A stretch of DNA of 64,000 bases. Origin: Pseudomonas lini. Its GTDB lineage: Bacteria > Pseudomonadota > Gammaproteobacteria > Pseudomonadales > Pseudomonadaceae. The translations under genes and the position numbers were made by a program. This document shows, piece after piece, positions 53,250 through 63,193 of the stretch. Position 1 is the stretch's first letter; each line of letters begins with the position of its first letter. The notes beneath the pieces are model-generated. The model ran no database searches, had not been told where the DNA came from, and worked only from the letters and a program-made list of their open reading frames with translations. The stretch is from NCBI RefSeq assembly GCF_964063345.1, contig NZ_OZ061318.1:1-64000 (forward strand), written 5' to 3'.

Positions 53250-54449
53250 TTAAACAATGCACTTGCGTAAATCTATCGACATATCAGCAAGCGCATGATG
53301 ATCAATACGAACCCCTTGCTTTATCCATCGTCGAGCCATTGCCATATCTTTTGGTGAATTTATTGACGTACAACCCAACACTTGCCCATCTTCGGAAACT
53401 CTGAATATGCTGAAAGAGCCTTCTCGATTTCCCGTGCGGCACACTTCTCGGCCGCTGACAGCACTTCCAACAACCTGCAAGTTCAAAGATCCCTGATCAG
53501 ACCAAAACCAGACGGGCTGGTTGTAACCGTTCTGTACGCCAAGAATATTTCGGCCAACCATTTCGGCATGCAATTGCGCATGCTCCCAGGTTTCCACTCG
53601 ATAGAAAGAGCCGTTATGCTGATGAACTGCAATATCGCCAGTGGCATAAATACTCGGATTGGCGGTACTTCCGAACTCATCAATCAGCACCCCCTGCGGC
53701 ACTGTAATCTCACAGTCCACAAAAGGCTCTTGATTGGGTTGGACCCCGACACAAACCAGCACATGATCCACTTCAATTTGCTCGCTATTAGATAGCGTGA
53801 GCATCCCGGCCTCATAACGAGCAACAGTCACACCATAGCGAATATCAGCACCTTGTTGGCGATGCCAAGAGTCGAGAAAGTTTGCCGCGCGCTCGCACAG
53901 GCTACGCGCCATTAGTCGAGTGCCAGCCTCTATCACCACGGGGCTCCCTTGAGCGGCAACCACCGCCGAGGCCACCTCGAGACCGATCACCCCACCACCG
54001 ACAATAGCGATACGGCTTTGTGGTTTGATCACTTCACGAAGATTCAGCGCATCCTCGACTGTCCGTAGATAAGTGACACCTGCCCCAGACAGTCCTGGCA
54101 AAAATCGTGCGCGCACACCGGTAGCAATCACCAGCCGGTCAAAGCCCACCAAAGTCCCATCAGATAGCAGGGCAGTATTTTCTTCCGAATTGATACTGAC
54201 AATCTCGAGCCCGAGGCGAAGCTCAATATTGGCCTCCCGGTAGGCATCGGGTTCTCGAATGAACCTCAGCTCATTATCACCGACTTGCAACACTTGCTTG
54301 GAAAGCTGCGGCCGCTCATACGGAAAATGCTTCTCGGCCCCTACCAAGATCACTTGCCCTTCATACCCCTGAGCTCGAATCTCAAACGCTACTGCCGCCC
54401 CTGCTTGCCCGGCGCCGGCGATGAGAACAGTACGAATAAGGCTCTTCAT
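53250..54449 (-). CDS. cmtAa: p-cumate 2,3-dioxygenase, ferredoxin reductase
   Basis: FAD-dependent NADH:ferredoxin reductase of the BphA4/TodA type, 399 residues. FAD motif VLIAGAGQAGAAVAFEIRAQ, then PYERPQLSK, NAD motif RIAIVGGGVIGLEVASAVVA and the second FAD motif NPSIYATGDIAVHQ with WEHAQLHAE. First gene of the cmt operon, 67 nt downstream of the operator at 54516. AGGG lies 9 nt before the ATG. Confidence 0.94.
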   Translation of the reverse strand: MKSLIRTVLIAGAGQAGAAVAFEIRAQGYEGQVILVGAEKHFPYERPQLSKQVLQVGDNELRFIREPDAYREANIELRLGLEIVSINSEENTALLSDGTLVGFDRLVIATGVRARFLPGLSGAGVTYLRTVEDALNLREVIKPQSRIAIVGGGVIGLEVASAVVAAQGSPVVIEAGTRLMARSLCERAANFLDSWHRQQGADIRYGVTVARYEAGMLTLSNSEQIEVDHVLVCVGVQPNQEPFVDCEITVPQGVLIDEFGSTANPSIYATGDIAVHQHNGSFYRVETWEHAQLHAEMVGRNILGVQNGYNQPVWFWSDQGSLNLQVVGSAVSGREVCRTGNREGSFSIFRVSEDGQVLGCTSINSPKDMAMARRWIKQGVRIDHHALADMSIDLRKCIV

Positions 54450-54515
54450 CTAATGTAACCCTCTCTAGCCTGAGCCTGTCATACAAACAGGCCAAGCGCT
54501 TTCTTGTTGTTACAA

Positions 54516-54533
54516 ACAGACAGTTCGGTCTGT
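54516..54533. promoter_or_regulatory. CymR-type operator of the cmt operon
   Basis: ACAGAC-AGTTCG-GTCTGT. Flanks (ACAA before the left arm) also follow the F1 cumate operator closely. It lies just downstream of the -10 box of the cmt promoter and 67 nt before cmtAa. Confidence 0.92.
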
Positions 54534-54544
54534 AAGTTAAAGAA

Positions 54545-54573
54545 ACGATATGCCGCTCCGAGTCGGTTGTCAA
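54545..54573 (-). promoter_or_regulatory. cmt operon promoter
   Basis: On the minus strand TTGACA (54573-54568), 17-nt spacer, TATCGT (54550-54545). The operator begins 11 nt after the -10 box, so repression by blocking the start site is expected. Confidence 0.72.
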
Positions 54574-54749
54574 CAAGTCAAGACGGGAATATGGCGGGGG
54601 TCTGACCGACACGTGGCACCGCTGATTCAGAGTGCTCTCACAGCTCACGGTAAGGGCGGTACCACCTAAGGCGTCAAAGTAAACGGTGCACAGGGGAACA
54701 CCGCCGTTCCAAACTATCCGAGAGGCCAAGCCGCGACAGGCTGATGAAA

Positions 54750-55620
54750 TGACGCCCTGGCGAGCGAGCTGCCCGCACTCACTGCGCGCCTGACCGGCAG
54801 CGAAGCCGAACGCCAGCGCCTGCACACCTGCTTCGAACTGGTCAGCTAGGTTAGCAACGAAAGTCTTTGGGGTATGGATGTCAGGGCAGAGGATCCGCTG
54901 CACCCGCATGACGCCTTCTGGTGGACCGATCAAGTGCGCAGACTTCCCCAACCAGCTCGGCAGCTGAAGCGATCGCCTGCACCCCGACGATAAGGCGGCC
55001 GCCATCGATGCCCAGGAGCGCAACCTGAACGACCGGAATGGACACCCCGCCTATTACGCGCAATACCGCTTGGCACTGCAAACGGTTCGACAGCAGCGCC
55101 GAAGCGCTGCGCGATGAACGCAGCCTGCCGGTGTACGTTGACGGCTGGCTGCGCGGCATTCACCAGCAGCACGACCGGGAAAAGGAACTCGACTAGGTCT
55201 TGACCCGTTTCGAGCTGACGCGGGCATTGCTCAGCGGAGGCCTGTGGGACATGGAAGTTATCGATGGTGACCCGATGAATCCACGCCCCTCCTGTTGGTC
55301 GGCGCAGTTCTGCAGCATCCTCGGCTTGAGCACCTCCGATGACTTTCCCAATGTGCTGGACAACTGGGCCTCGCGCATTCACCCGCAGGACAAGCCGGAG
55401 GTGATCAGCCTGTCCGCCGCGCATCTGGCCGACCGCAGTGGGGAGGAAACCGTTCGGGGCGATCTACCGGATCAAGCTGAAAACGACCAACCTGCAGGCG
55501 CTCAACGCCGCCATCGAAGCCGCTCGCGCTGGTGATGCAGGTCGCGGTTTTGCAGTGGCTGACGAAGTGCGCAAGCTTGCAACTCGCCCCAGTGAAGCCG
55601 CCTTTCAGGCCGCGACTTGA
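54750..55620 (+). pseudogene. decayed PAS-type chemoreceptor
   Basis: Pieces of an Aer-like methyl-accepting protein in shifting frames. They are a coiled segment (ASELPALTARLTGSEAERQR), a first PAS domain (SLWGMDVRAEDPLHPHDAFW, then WWTDQVR), IDAQERNLNDRNGH-type residues, and a second PAS (TRFELTRALLSGGLWDMEVI). Then, across an internal deletion, comes the signalling hairpin ([20 protein letters not shown]) ending at 55620 with a one-codon loss (GFAVADEV for GFAVVADEV). Stops at about 54866 and 55197 confirm it is dead. It marks the right edge of the catabolic island; 54450-54750 holds only the cmt promoter region. Confidence 0.85.
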
Positions 55621-55761
55621 TCGACTTGCGTACGTGAATGGCTAAGGCCTGCTTCTCTACAGCACGCCCTCATGGGCCGCTGCTTGCAGAGCAATCGCGA
55701 AAAATGACTCAAAAATCCATACTACGTCAGTACCTTTCCCGAGGAGTATTTCGTGACAGCA

Positions 55762-56670
55762 TTACCCTTCGCCAACTAGCGTCCCTAGCAAGAGCGCCTG
55801 GTTGGCCTGCGCCATTTCCCGCAAAAAATTCCACGTTACCTTCATCCGAGCAATGTCCTTCAGTTCAATTGGTATCAGCATCCAGAACGTACGGGTGAAT
55901 TCGATTTGCTCACTGAGCACCCGCCTCAGGCGCGGATCGGCATCGGCAGAGAATGACGGCAGGATCGCGATACCGGCCCCGGCGGAGGTGGCTTGCTGCT
56001 GCGCGAGAATACTGGTGCTGCGCACGGCGATATGCCGGGGTTTGCCGATTTCATCGAGATAGAGGAGTTCCTTGCTGTACAGCAAATCGTCGATATAGCT
56101 CACAAACGTATGTTCGCGCAGATCATCCCGATGCTTAATGGGTGGATGCCGCTCCAGATAGTTAGCGGAGGCATACAACTTGAGCACGTAGTCGGTCAAC
56201 CTGGTAATGATGAAGGGCCCTCGCTCGGGGCGCTCCAGGGTAATCACGATGTCGGCCTCGCGGCGCGACAGTTGTACCATCCGCGGCACAGCCAGTAGAT
56301 CGATCCCCAGGTTTGGATAACGTCGGGTTAACTCGGCGAGCTGCGGAGCGAGCATCGTCAAACCATAGCCTTCGGTCGCACCGATGCGCACTTGTCCCGA
56401 CAGTCTGTCTTGCTGCTGCCCTGCTCGCGCCTGTTCGATTGCCGAGAAAGCGCTCTCCATCGCTTCCGCTTGCGGCAATAGAGTGCGCCCGGCCTCGGTC
56501 AGGCTGTAGCCCGCGGCCGCGCGCACGAACAGCGAAGTATCCATACTCTTTTCCAACGCCTGGACACGGCGCGATACCGTGGTGTGATCGACGCCCAGTC
56601 GGCGCGCAGCGGCAGTTAGTTTGCACGCACGGGACAGCTCGAGGAAATAACGCAGATTGTCCCAATCCAT
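55762..56670 (-). CDS. LysR-family transcriptional regulator
   Basis: 302-residue LysR protein: N-terminal helix-turn-helix MDWDNLRYFLELSRACKLTA with LGVDHTTVSRRVQALEKS, then an effector domain (VRIGATEGYGLTMLAPQLAE). It is divergent from the mmsA operon with 153 nt between, so it probably controls that operon in response to a branched-chain intermediate (inference). The analogous MmsR of P. aeruginosa is AraC-type, so this is a different regulator. Confidence 0.92.
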   Translation of the reverse strand: MDWDNLRYFLELSRACKLTAAARRLGVDHTTVSRRVQALEKSMDTSLFVRAAAGYSLTEAGRTLLPQAEAMESAFSAIEQARAGQQQDRLSGQVRIGATEGYGLTMLAPQLAELTRRYPNLGIDLLAVPRMVQLSRREADIVITLERPERGPFIITRLTDYVLKLYASANYLERHPPIKHRDDLREHTFVSYIDDLLYSKELLYLDEIGKPRHIAVRSTSILAQQQATSAGAGIAILPSFSADADPRLRRVLSEQIEFTRTFWMLIPIELKDIARMKVTWNFLREMAQANQALLLGTLVGEG

Positions 56671-56823
56671 CCAGACACCAACTTAGCTGTGCAAAAATGC
56701 AGAATAACCCTGCACTCAGCCGCATTGCTATAGACAAAAATGCACTGTTAGGATCAAGGCCAAGGTTCTCAAGCTCCACGATGACCACCTGCCAATATCT
56801 GCCCTTGAAAGGCTGGAGTCCTA

Positions 56824-58347
56824 ATGACAGCGCAAGCAAACACCCAGAACACTGTGCCCACCGTTAAACTGCTGATCGGCGGCCAACTGGTCGAATCCAA
56901 GACCACCCAATGGCGCGATGTGGTCAATCCGGCGACTCAGGAAGTCCTGGCCCGTGTGCCCTTTGCCACTACGGAAGAAATGAATGCTGCCGTGGCCAGC
57001 GCCAAGGAAGCCTTCAAAACCTGGCGCAAGACGCCGATCGGCGCCCGTGCGCGAGTCTTCCTCAAGTACCAGCAACTGATCCGCGAAAACATGAAGGAGC
57101 TGGCGGCGATCCTCACCGCCGAACAGGGCAAGACCTTGCCGGACGCCGAAGGCGACGTATTTCGCGGTCTGGAAGTCGTCGAGCATGCAGCCAGCATCGG
57201 CAACCTGCAGCTCGGCGAGCTGGCCAATAACGTGGCCGGTGGCGTCGATACCTACACCCTGCTGCAGCCGCTAGGCGTCTGCGCCGGAATCACCCCGTTC
57301 AACTTCCCGGCGATGATTCCGCTGTGGATGTTTCCGATGGCCATCGCCACTGGCAATACCTTTGTGCTCAAGCCGTCCGAGCAAGACCCGATGGTGACCA
57401 TGCGTCTGGCCGAACTGGCCATGGAAGCCGGGGTTCCACCGGGCGTGCTCAACGTCATCCACGGTGGCGTCGATGCAGTCAACCTGATCTGCGATCACCC
57501 GGACATCAAAGCAGTGTCCTTCGTCGGCTCGACCAAGGTTGGCACCCATGTCTACAACCGTGCCACCCAGAACGGCAAGCGCGCACAGTGCATGATGGGC
57601 GCGAAGAACCACGCCATCGTCCTGCCAGATGCCAATAAGCAGCAGACCCTGAACAACCTGCTCGGCGCCGCCTTCGGTGCTGCCGGCCAGCGCTGCATGG
57701 CGCTGCCGGTGGTGATCCTGGTCGGCGAGGCACAACAGTGGCTGCCCGAGCTGATCGAGAAAACCAAGACCCTGAAAATCAGTGCCGGCGCAGAACCAGG
57801 CACCGATATCGGTCCGGTGGTGTCCTGCTCGGCGCTGGACCGGATCGGCAGCCTGATCGCCACCGGGGTCAGCGAAGGCGCCACGCTGGAGCTGGATGGC
57901 CGTAACCCTGAGGTGGCTGGCTACGCCCAGGGCAACTTCGTCGGCCCGACTATCTTCTCCGGCGTGACCACCAACATGACCATCTACCGCGAAGAGATCT
58001 TCGGCCCGGTAATCTGCGTCTTGCACGCCGACACTCTGAACGATGCCATCGAGCTGATCAACGCCAACCCGAACGGTAACGGCACGGCCCTGTTCACCCG
58101 CTCAGGCGCCGCGGCACGGCACTTCCAGGAAGAGATAGACGTCGGTCAGGTCGGCATCAACGTGCCTATCCCGGTTCCGGTCCCGCTGTTCTCCTTCAGC
58201 GGCTCCCGCGCCTCCAAGCTCGGCGACCTTGGTCCGTATGGCAAGCAGGTGGTGCAGTTCTATACCCAAACCAAAACCATCACCCAGCGCTGGTTCGACG
58301 AAGATGAAGTCAGCGGCGCCGTCAACACCACCATCACCCTGAAATAG
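56824..58347 (+). CDS. mmsA: methylmalonate-semialdehyde dehydrogenase (CoA-acylating)
   Basis: Last step of valine/isobutyrate breakdown: methylmalonate semialdehyde, CoA and NAD give propionyl-CoA and CO2. 507-residue aldehyde dehydrogenase with [40 protein letters not shown], the active-site Cys in [20 protein letters not shown] and the MmsA-type end [20 protein letters not shown]. Start at 56824; GGAG lies 6 nt upstream. First gene of the operon; codon use is strongly GC-ending, as in core genes. Confidence 0.96.
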   Translation: MTAQANTQNTVPTVKLLIGGQLVESKTTQWRDVVNPATQEVLARVPFATTEEMNAAVASAKEAFKTWRKTPIGARARVFLKYQQLIRENMKELAAILTAEQGKTLPDAEGDVFRGLEVVEHAASIGNLQLGELANNVAGGVDTYTLLQPLGVCAGITPFNFPAMIPLWMFPMAIATGNTFVLKPSEQDPMVTMRLAELAMEAGVPPGVLNVIHGGVDAVNLICDHPDIKAVSFVGSTKVGTHVYNRATQNGKRAQCMMGAKNHAIVLPDANKQQTLNNLLGAAFGAAGQRCMALPVVILVGEAQQWLPELIEKTKTLKISAGAEPGTDIGPVVSCSALDRIGSLIATGVSEGATLELDGRNPEVAGYAQGNFVGPTIFSGVTTNMTIYREEIFGPVICVLHADTLNDAIELINANPNGNGTALFTRSGAAARHFQEEIDVGQVGINVPIPVPVPLFSFSGSRASKLGDLGPYGKQVVQFYTQTKTITQRWFDEDEVSGAVNTTITLK

Positions 58348-58355
58348 GCCGTCAG

Positions 58356-58378
58356 GCAGGCGCCTGCTTGGCGCCTGC
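58356..58378 (+). repeat. intercistronic hairpin after mmsA
   Basis: GCAGGCGCC and GGCGCCTGC, 9-bp perfect arms with TGCTT loop, in the 49-nt gap. No U-run follows, so it is more likely an mRNA-stability or partial-attenuation element. Confidence 0.7.
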
Positions 58379-58396
58379 TTCTTAGGAGTCTGCGTC

Positions 58397-59170
58397 ATGC
58401 AATTTGAAACCCTGCTACTAGAAGTGCAAGGACGCGTTGGGCTAATCACCCTCAACCGCCCGCAAGCGCTGAACGCTCTCAATGGCCAACTGATCGCCGA
58501 ACTGAACCTGGCGCTGGATCAGTTGGAGAAGGACCCGCAGATCGGCTGCATGGTCCTCACCGGTTCGGCCAAGGCCTTCGCCGCCGGTGCCGATATCAAG
58601 GAAATGGCCGAGCTCACCTTTCCGCAGATTTACCTGGACGATTTCTTCGCCCCGGCGGACCGTATCGCCAGCCGCCGTAAACCGCTGATCGCCGCAGTCG
58701 CTGGTTACGCCCTGGGCGGCGGTTGTGAACTGGCGCTGATGTGCGACTTCATCTACGCCGCCGACAACGCCAAGTTCGGCCAGCCGGAAATCAACCTCGG
58801 CGTACTCCCCGGAATCGGCGGCACCCAGCGCCTGACCCGCGCCCTGGGCAAGGCCAAGGCCATGGAGATGTGCCTGACTGGTCGCCAGATGGACGCCCAG
58901 GAAGCCGAGCGCGCCGGCCTGGTGGCCCGCGTACTACCCGCCGATAGCTTGCTGGAAGCAACCCTCAAGGCCGCCCATGCCATCGCGGGAAAATCATTGC
59001 CGAGCAGCATGATGATCAAGGAAAGCATCAACCGCGTGTTCGAGACCAGTCTCAGTGAAGGCGTGCGCTTCGAGCGCCGGGTGTTTCATTCGATATTCGC
59101 CACCGCCGATCAGAAGGAAGGCATGACTGCCTTCGTCGAGAAACGCGCCGCACAGTTCAAGCACTGCTGA
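58397..59170 (+). CDS. enoyl-CoA hydratase (methacrylyl-CoA hydratase role likely)
   Basis: 257-residue crotonase. Oxyanion-hole residues in [16 protein letters not shown] and [16 protein letters not shown]; catalytic Glu residues in [20 protein letters not shown]. In this operon the expected reaction is hydration of methacrylyl-CoA to 3-hydroxyisobutyryl-CoA. AGGAG lies before the ATG. Confidence 0.94.
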   Translation: MQFETLLLEVQGRVGLITLNRPQALNALNGQLIAELNLALDQLEKDPQIGCMVLTGSAKAFAAGADIKEMAELTFPQIYLDDFFAPADRIASRRKPLIAAVAGYALGGGCELALMCDFIYAADNAKFGQPEINLGVLPGIGGTQRLTRALGKAKAMEMCLTGRQMDAQEAERAGLVARVLPADSLLEATLKAAHAIAGKSLPSSMMIKESINRVFETSLSEGVRFERRVFHSIFATADQKEGMTAFVEKRAAQFKHC

Positions 59171-59197
59171 TGCCACCCCATTAAGCGAGGATCCACT

Positions 59198-60088
59198 ATG
59201 AACATAGGTTTTCTAGGACTCGGCAACATGGGTGGCCCGATGGCCCTTAACCTGCTCAAGGCCGGCCACACCCTGACGGTCTTCGACTTGTCGCCGGCCT
59301 CGCTGGCACGCCTGGTCGAGGCCGGCGCCACCGCCGCGGCCTCGCCAGCGGTCATCGCCCAGAGCGATGCCGAAGTGATCATCACCATGCTGCCCGCCGC
59401 CGCGCATGTGAAGTCCGTGTACCTGGGCGACAACGGCCTACTGGCCCATGTACAGCCCGGCGTCCTGCTAATCGACTGCTCGACCATCGACCCGCTCAGC
59501 GCCCGCGAAGTGGCCAAGGCGGCGACCGAACGCGGCAACCCAATGCTTGACGCCCCCGTTTCCGGTGGCACCGGCGGCGCGACTGCCGGCATCCTGACCT
59601 TTATGGTCGGAGGCTCGCTCGCCGACTTCGACCGCGCCCAACCGATTCTCGCGACCATGGGCAAGAACATCGTGCACTGCGGCGACACCGGCAACGGCCA
59701 GGTGGCCAAGGTCGCCAACAACATGCTGCTCGGCATCTCCATGATCGGCGTCGCCGAAGCCATGGCCCTCGGCGTGTCCCTGGGTATGGATGCCAGCGTG
59801 CTGGCCGGCGTCATCAATACCTCGAGCGGCCGCTGCTGGAGCTCGGACACCTACAACCCCTTCCCCGGCGTGCTGGAAAATGCACCGGCCTCCCGTGGCT
59901 ACAGCGGCGGTTTCGGTACCGATCTGATGCTCAAGGATCTTGGCCTAGCCAGCGAAGCTGCCAAGCAGGTCGGTCAACCGGTGATCCTGGGCGCCCTCGC
60001 CCAACAGCTCTACCAGAGCTTCAGTAATCAGGGTAATGGCGGCCTGGACTTCTCCGCGATCGTCAACATGTACCGCGAGGACGCCTGA
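59198..60088 (+). CDS. mmsB: 3-hydroxyisobutyrate dehydrogenase
   Basis: Oxidises 3-hydroxyisobutyrate to methylmalonate semialdehyde with NAD. N-terminal dinucleotide motif MNIGFLGLGNMGGPMALNLL, the substrate motif LDAPVSGGTGGATAGILTFM near residue 118, and the catalytic Lys in NGQVAKVANNMLLGISMIGV near 170. 296 residues. GAGGA precedes the ATG. Confidence 0.96.
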   Translation: MNIGFLGLGNMGGPMALNLLKAGHTLTVFDLSPASLARLVEAGATAAASPAVIAQSDAEVIITMLPAAAHVKSVYLGDNGLLAHVQPGVLLIDCSTIDPLSAREVAKAATERGNPMLDAPVSGGTGGATAGILTFMVGGSLADFDRAQPILATMGKNIVHCGDTGNGQVAKVANNMLLGISMIGVAEAMALGVSLGMDASVLAGVINTSSGRCWSSDTYNPFPGVLENAPASRGYSGGFGTDLMLKDLGLASEAAKQVGQPVILGALAQQLYQSFSNQGNGGLDFSAIVNMYREDA

Positions 60089-60090
60089 GC

Positions 60091-61185
60091 ATGACCGATG
60101 TCGAAGCGCCAATTCTGGCGGCAGTCCGCAACCGCATCGGCCATCTGACGCTGAATCGTCCGGGTGGGCTGAATGCCCTGACCCTGCCCATGGTGCGCCT
60201 GCTCCTGCAGCAGTTGCATGCCTGGGAACAGGATCCGGAAATTGTCGCCGTGGTGTTGCGCGCCACCGGCGAGAAAGCCTTCTGTGCTGGCGGCGACATT
60301 CGCATGCTTTACGACAGCCATGAGTCAGGCAACAACCAGCACGAGATCTTCCTCGAAGAGGAATATGCCCTCGACGAACATATCCACACGTACCCGAAGC
60401 CAATTATGGCGCTGATGGACGGCTTCGTGCTCGGCGGCGGCATGGGGCTGGCGCAAGGCGCCACACTGCGAGTGATCACCGAGCGCACGCGCATGGGCAT
60501 GCCGGAGGTGGGTATCGGCTTCTACCCGGATGTCGCCGGCAGCTATTTCCTGCCGCGCCTGTCTGGCGAACTAGGCATCTACCTGGGCGTCAGCGGCATT
60601 CAGATACGCGCCGCCGATGCCCTTTACGCGCGCCTGGCCGACTGGTGCATCCCCAGCAAACAGATTACCGAATTGGATCGCTGCCTCGACAGCATGAGCT
60701 GGACCAGCCATCCCCGGGAAGACTTGTGCACCCTGCTCGCCACACTCGCCGTCAGCAAGCTCCCGGGCTCGGAACTCAAGGCGTTTCGTCCAGTCATCGA
60801 CGAGTATTTCGCCCTGTCCGACTTGCCGTCGATACGCGCGGCACTGCTGACAGAAAGCCGTCCGGAGTTTCAGGACTGGGCTGAGGAAACCGTCAAACTG
60901 CTCGACAGCCGCTCACCGCTGGCCATGGCCGTGACCCTAGAACTGCTGCGTCGCGGGCGCAAGCTGCCGCTTGCTGACTGCTTCGCCCAGGAATTGCATC
61001 TGGACTACCAATGGTTCGACAAGGGCGACTTTATGGAAGGCGTGCGTGCGCTGATTATCGACAAGGACAAAAACCCACGCTGGAATCCACCAACTCTGGC
61101 AGAGCTTGACCCCGCACGTGTGCAGGCCTTCTTCGATGGCTTCAAGCCTGGAGCCGGCAAAGTCCGACGCACAGTCACCACCTGA
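60091..61185 (+). CDS. 3-hydroxyisobutyryl-CoA hydrolase
   Basis: Crotonase-fold thioesterase, 364 residues (longer than plain hydratases, as usual for this enzyme). Motifs: [40 protein letters not shown], catalytic Glu in [20 protein letters not shown]. It releases free 3-hydroxyisobutyrate for MmsB, whose gene ends 2 nt upstream. Confidence 0.94.
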   Translation: MTDVEAPILAAVRNRIGHLTLNRPGGLNALTLPMVRLLLQQLHAWEQDPEIVAVVLRATGEKAFCAGGDIRMLYDSHESGNNQHEIFLEEEYALDEHIHTYPKPIMALMDGFVLGGGMGLAQGATLRVITERTRMGMPEVGIGFYPDVAGSYFLPRLSGELGIYLGVSGIQIRAADALYARLADWCIPSKQITELDRCLDSMSWTSHPREDLCTLLATLAVSKLPGSELKAFRPVIDEYFALSDLPSIRAALLTESRPEFQDWAEETVKLLDSRSPLAMAVTLELLRRGRKLPLADCFAQELHLDYQWFDKGDFMEGVRALIIDKDKNPRWNPPTLAELDPARVQAFFDGFKPGAGKVRRTVTT

Positions 61186-61211
61186 GCCCTATAGAACAAG
61201 AGAGATGCCCG

Positions 61212-62363
61212 ATGCATGACCTCGAACTGAGCGAAGAGCAACGCATGATCCGCGACATGGCCCGCGACTTCGCCCGTCGCGAGATCTCACCCAAGGCACA
61301 GGCCATGGAAAAGGCCGGCTGGATCGATGATGCCCTGGTGGCCCAGATGGGCGAGCTGGGCTTGCTTGGCATGGTGGTGCCTGAAGAATGGGGCGGCACC
61401 TACATCGATTACGTCGCCTATGCACTGGCCGTGGAAGAAATTTCGGCCGGCGACGGTGCCGTTGGTGCGCTGATGAGTATTCATAACTCGGTCGGTTGTG
61501 GCCCGATCCTGAATTTCGGTACCCGGGCGCAGAAAGATTTCTGGCTTGCCGATCTGGCCAGCGGCAAGGCGATTGGCTGCTTCTGCCTGACCGAGCCGCA
61601 TGCTGGCTCCGAAGCCAATAACCTGCGCACCCGTGCTGAATTGCGAGATGGCCAATGGGTACTGAATGGCGCAAAGCAGTTCGTCAGCAACGGCAAACGC
61701 GCCAAGCTGGCAATCGTCTTCGCCGTCACTGATCCGGAGATGGGCAAGAAGGGCCTGTCGGCCTTCCTCATACCGACCGACACCCCGGGCTTCACAGTTG
61801 ACCGCAGCGAACACAAAATGGGCATCCGCGCCTCCGACACCTGTGCGGTGACCCTAAATGAATGCAAGATCCCCGAAGCCAACTTGCTCGGCCCGCGCGG
61901 TAAAGGGTTGTCGATTGCCCTGTCCAATCTGGAAGGGGGCCGCATCGGCATCGCAGCCCAGGCCCTCGGTATCGCCCGCGCGGCCTTCGACGCAGCCCTG
62001 GGTTACTCCCGCGAGCGTATCCAGTTCGGCAAATCTATTGGCGAGCACCAGAGCATCGCCAACATGCTCGCTGACATGCACACCCAGCTGAATGCCACTC
62101 GCCTGCTGATCCTGCATTCGGCACGGCTGAAGAGCGCCGGGTACCCCTGCCTGTCGGAGGCCTCGCAGGCCAAGCTATTCGCCTCGGAGATGGCCGAACG
62201 GGTCTGTTCCAAGGCGATGCAGATCCACGGCGGCTACGGATACCTGGAGGACTACCCGGTGGAGCGGTACTACCGCGATGCCCGCATCACCCAGATCTAC
62301 GAAGGCTCCAGCGAAATCCAGCGCCTATTGATCGCCCGCGAGCTGGCCCACTACCCGTTGTGA
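61212..62363 (+). CDS. isobutyryl-CoA dehydrogenase (acyl-CoA dehydrogenase family)
   Basis: FAD enzyme converting isobutyryl-CoA to methacrylyl-CoA. 383 residues: [20 protein letters not shown], the flavin/substrate stretch [35 protein letters not shown], and the C-terminal catalytic region [20 protein letters not shown]. Assignment to isobutyryl-CoA rests on the operon. Electrons go to ETF, encoded next. Confidence 0.93.
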   Translation: MHDLELSEEQRMIRDMARDFARREISPKAQAMEKAGWIDDALVAQMGELGLLGMVVPEEWGGTYIDYVAYALAVEEISAGDGAVGALMSIHNSVGCGPILNFGTRAQKDFWLADLASGKAIGCFCLTEPHAGSEANNLRTRAELRDGQWVLNGAKQFVSNGKRAKLAIVFAVTDPEMGKKGLSAFLIPTDTPGFTVDRSEHKMGIRASDTCAVTLNECKIPEANLLGPRGKGLSIALSNLEGGRIGIAAQALGIARAAFDAALGYSRERIQFGKSIGEHQSIANMLADMHTQLNATRLLILHSARLKSAGYPCLSEASQAKLFASEMAERVCSKAMQIHGGYGYLEDYPVERYYRDARITQIYEGSSEIQRLLIARELAHYPL

Positions 62364-62428
62364 GTCCATTTTCGCAGGATCACCTCCCCGAGAGGCCTGC
62401 GCTTTTTTATTCAATCAAGAGAGACCCC

Positions 62429-63178
62429 ATGAGAGTTCTGGTAGCCGTCAAACGCGTGGTCGACTACAACGTCAAGGTTCGCGTCAAGGCGGACAATTCC
62501 GGCGTCGACCTCGCCAACATCAAGATGTCGATGAACCCATTCTGCGAAATTGCAGTGGAAGAAGCCGTGCGCCTGAAAGAGAAAGGCGTGGCGACTGAAA
62601 TCGTCGTCGTCTCCGTCGGCCCGTCCACCGCTCAAGAGCAACTGCGCACCGCGCTGGCTCTGGGTGCCGACCGCGCCATCCTCATCGAATCCGCCGAAGA
62701 TCTGACTTCCCTGGCCGTTGCCAAACTGTTGAAAACGGTTGTCGACAAGGAACAGCCTCAGCTGGTGATCCTTGGCAAACAAGCCATCGACAGCGACAAC
62801 AACCAGACTGGCCAGATGCTCGCGGCATTGAGCGGCTACGGTCAGGGCACCTTCTCGTCCAAAGTCGAAGTGTCCGGCGACACTGTTGCCGTGACTCGCG
62901 AAGTCGACGGCGGCGCGCAGACAGTTTCCCTGAAACTGCCGGCCATCGTCACCACCGACCTGCGTTTGAACGAGCCGCGCTACGCATCCCTGCCAAACAT
63001 CATGAAAGCCAAGAAGAAGCCTCTTAAAGTGCTGACTCCGGACGCTTTGGGCGTTTCCACAGCCTCCACCAATAAGACCGTGAAAGTCGAAGCGCCCGCT
63101 GCACGCAGCGCGGGTATCAAGGTCAAGTCGGTGGCTGAACTGGTCGAGAAACTGAAAAACGAAGCGAAGGTGCTTTGA
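62429..63178 (+). CDS. etfB: electron transfer flavoprotein beta subunit
   Basis: 249-residue Etf[41 protein letters not shown], the AMP-binding [20 protein letters not shown] and the ETF signature [23 protein letters not shown] at 62429 has AGAGAG upstream and is the conserved start; the frame from 62360 is open by chance. It accepts electrons from acyl-CoA dehydrogenases and passes them to ETF-ubiquinone oxidoreductase (not in this window). Confidence 0.96.
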   Translation: MRVLVAVKRVVDYNVKVRVKADNSGVDLANIKMSMNPFCEIAVEEAVRLKEKGVATEIVVVSVGPSTAQEQLRTALALGADRAILIESAEDLTSLAVAKLLKTVVDKEQPQLVILGKQAIDSDNNQTGQMLAALSGYGQGTFSSKVEVSGDTVAVTREVDGGAQTVSLKLPAIVTTDLRLNEPRYASLPNIMKAKKKPLKVLTPDALGVSTASTNKTVKVEAPAARSAGIKVKSVAELVEKLKNEAKVL

Positions 63179-63193
63179 GTTAAGGAGCCTAAT

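Noticed and set aside
57271..58026. Minus-strand frame of 251 codons inside mmsA
   Set aside because: Shadow of the mmsA coding strand; no ribosome site or recognisable domain.
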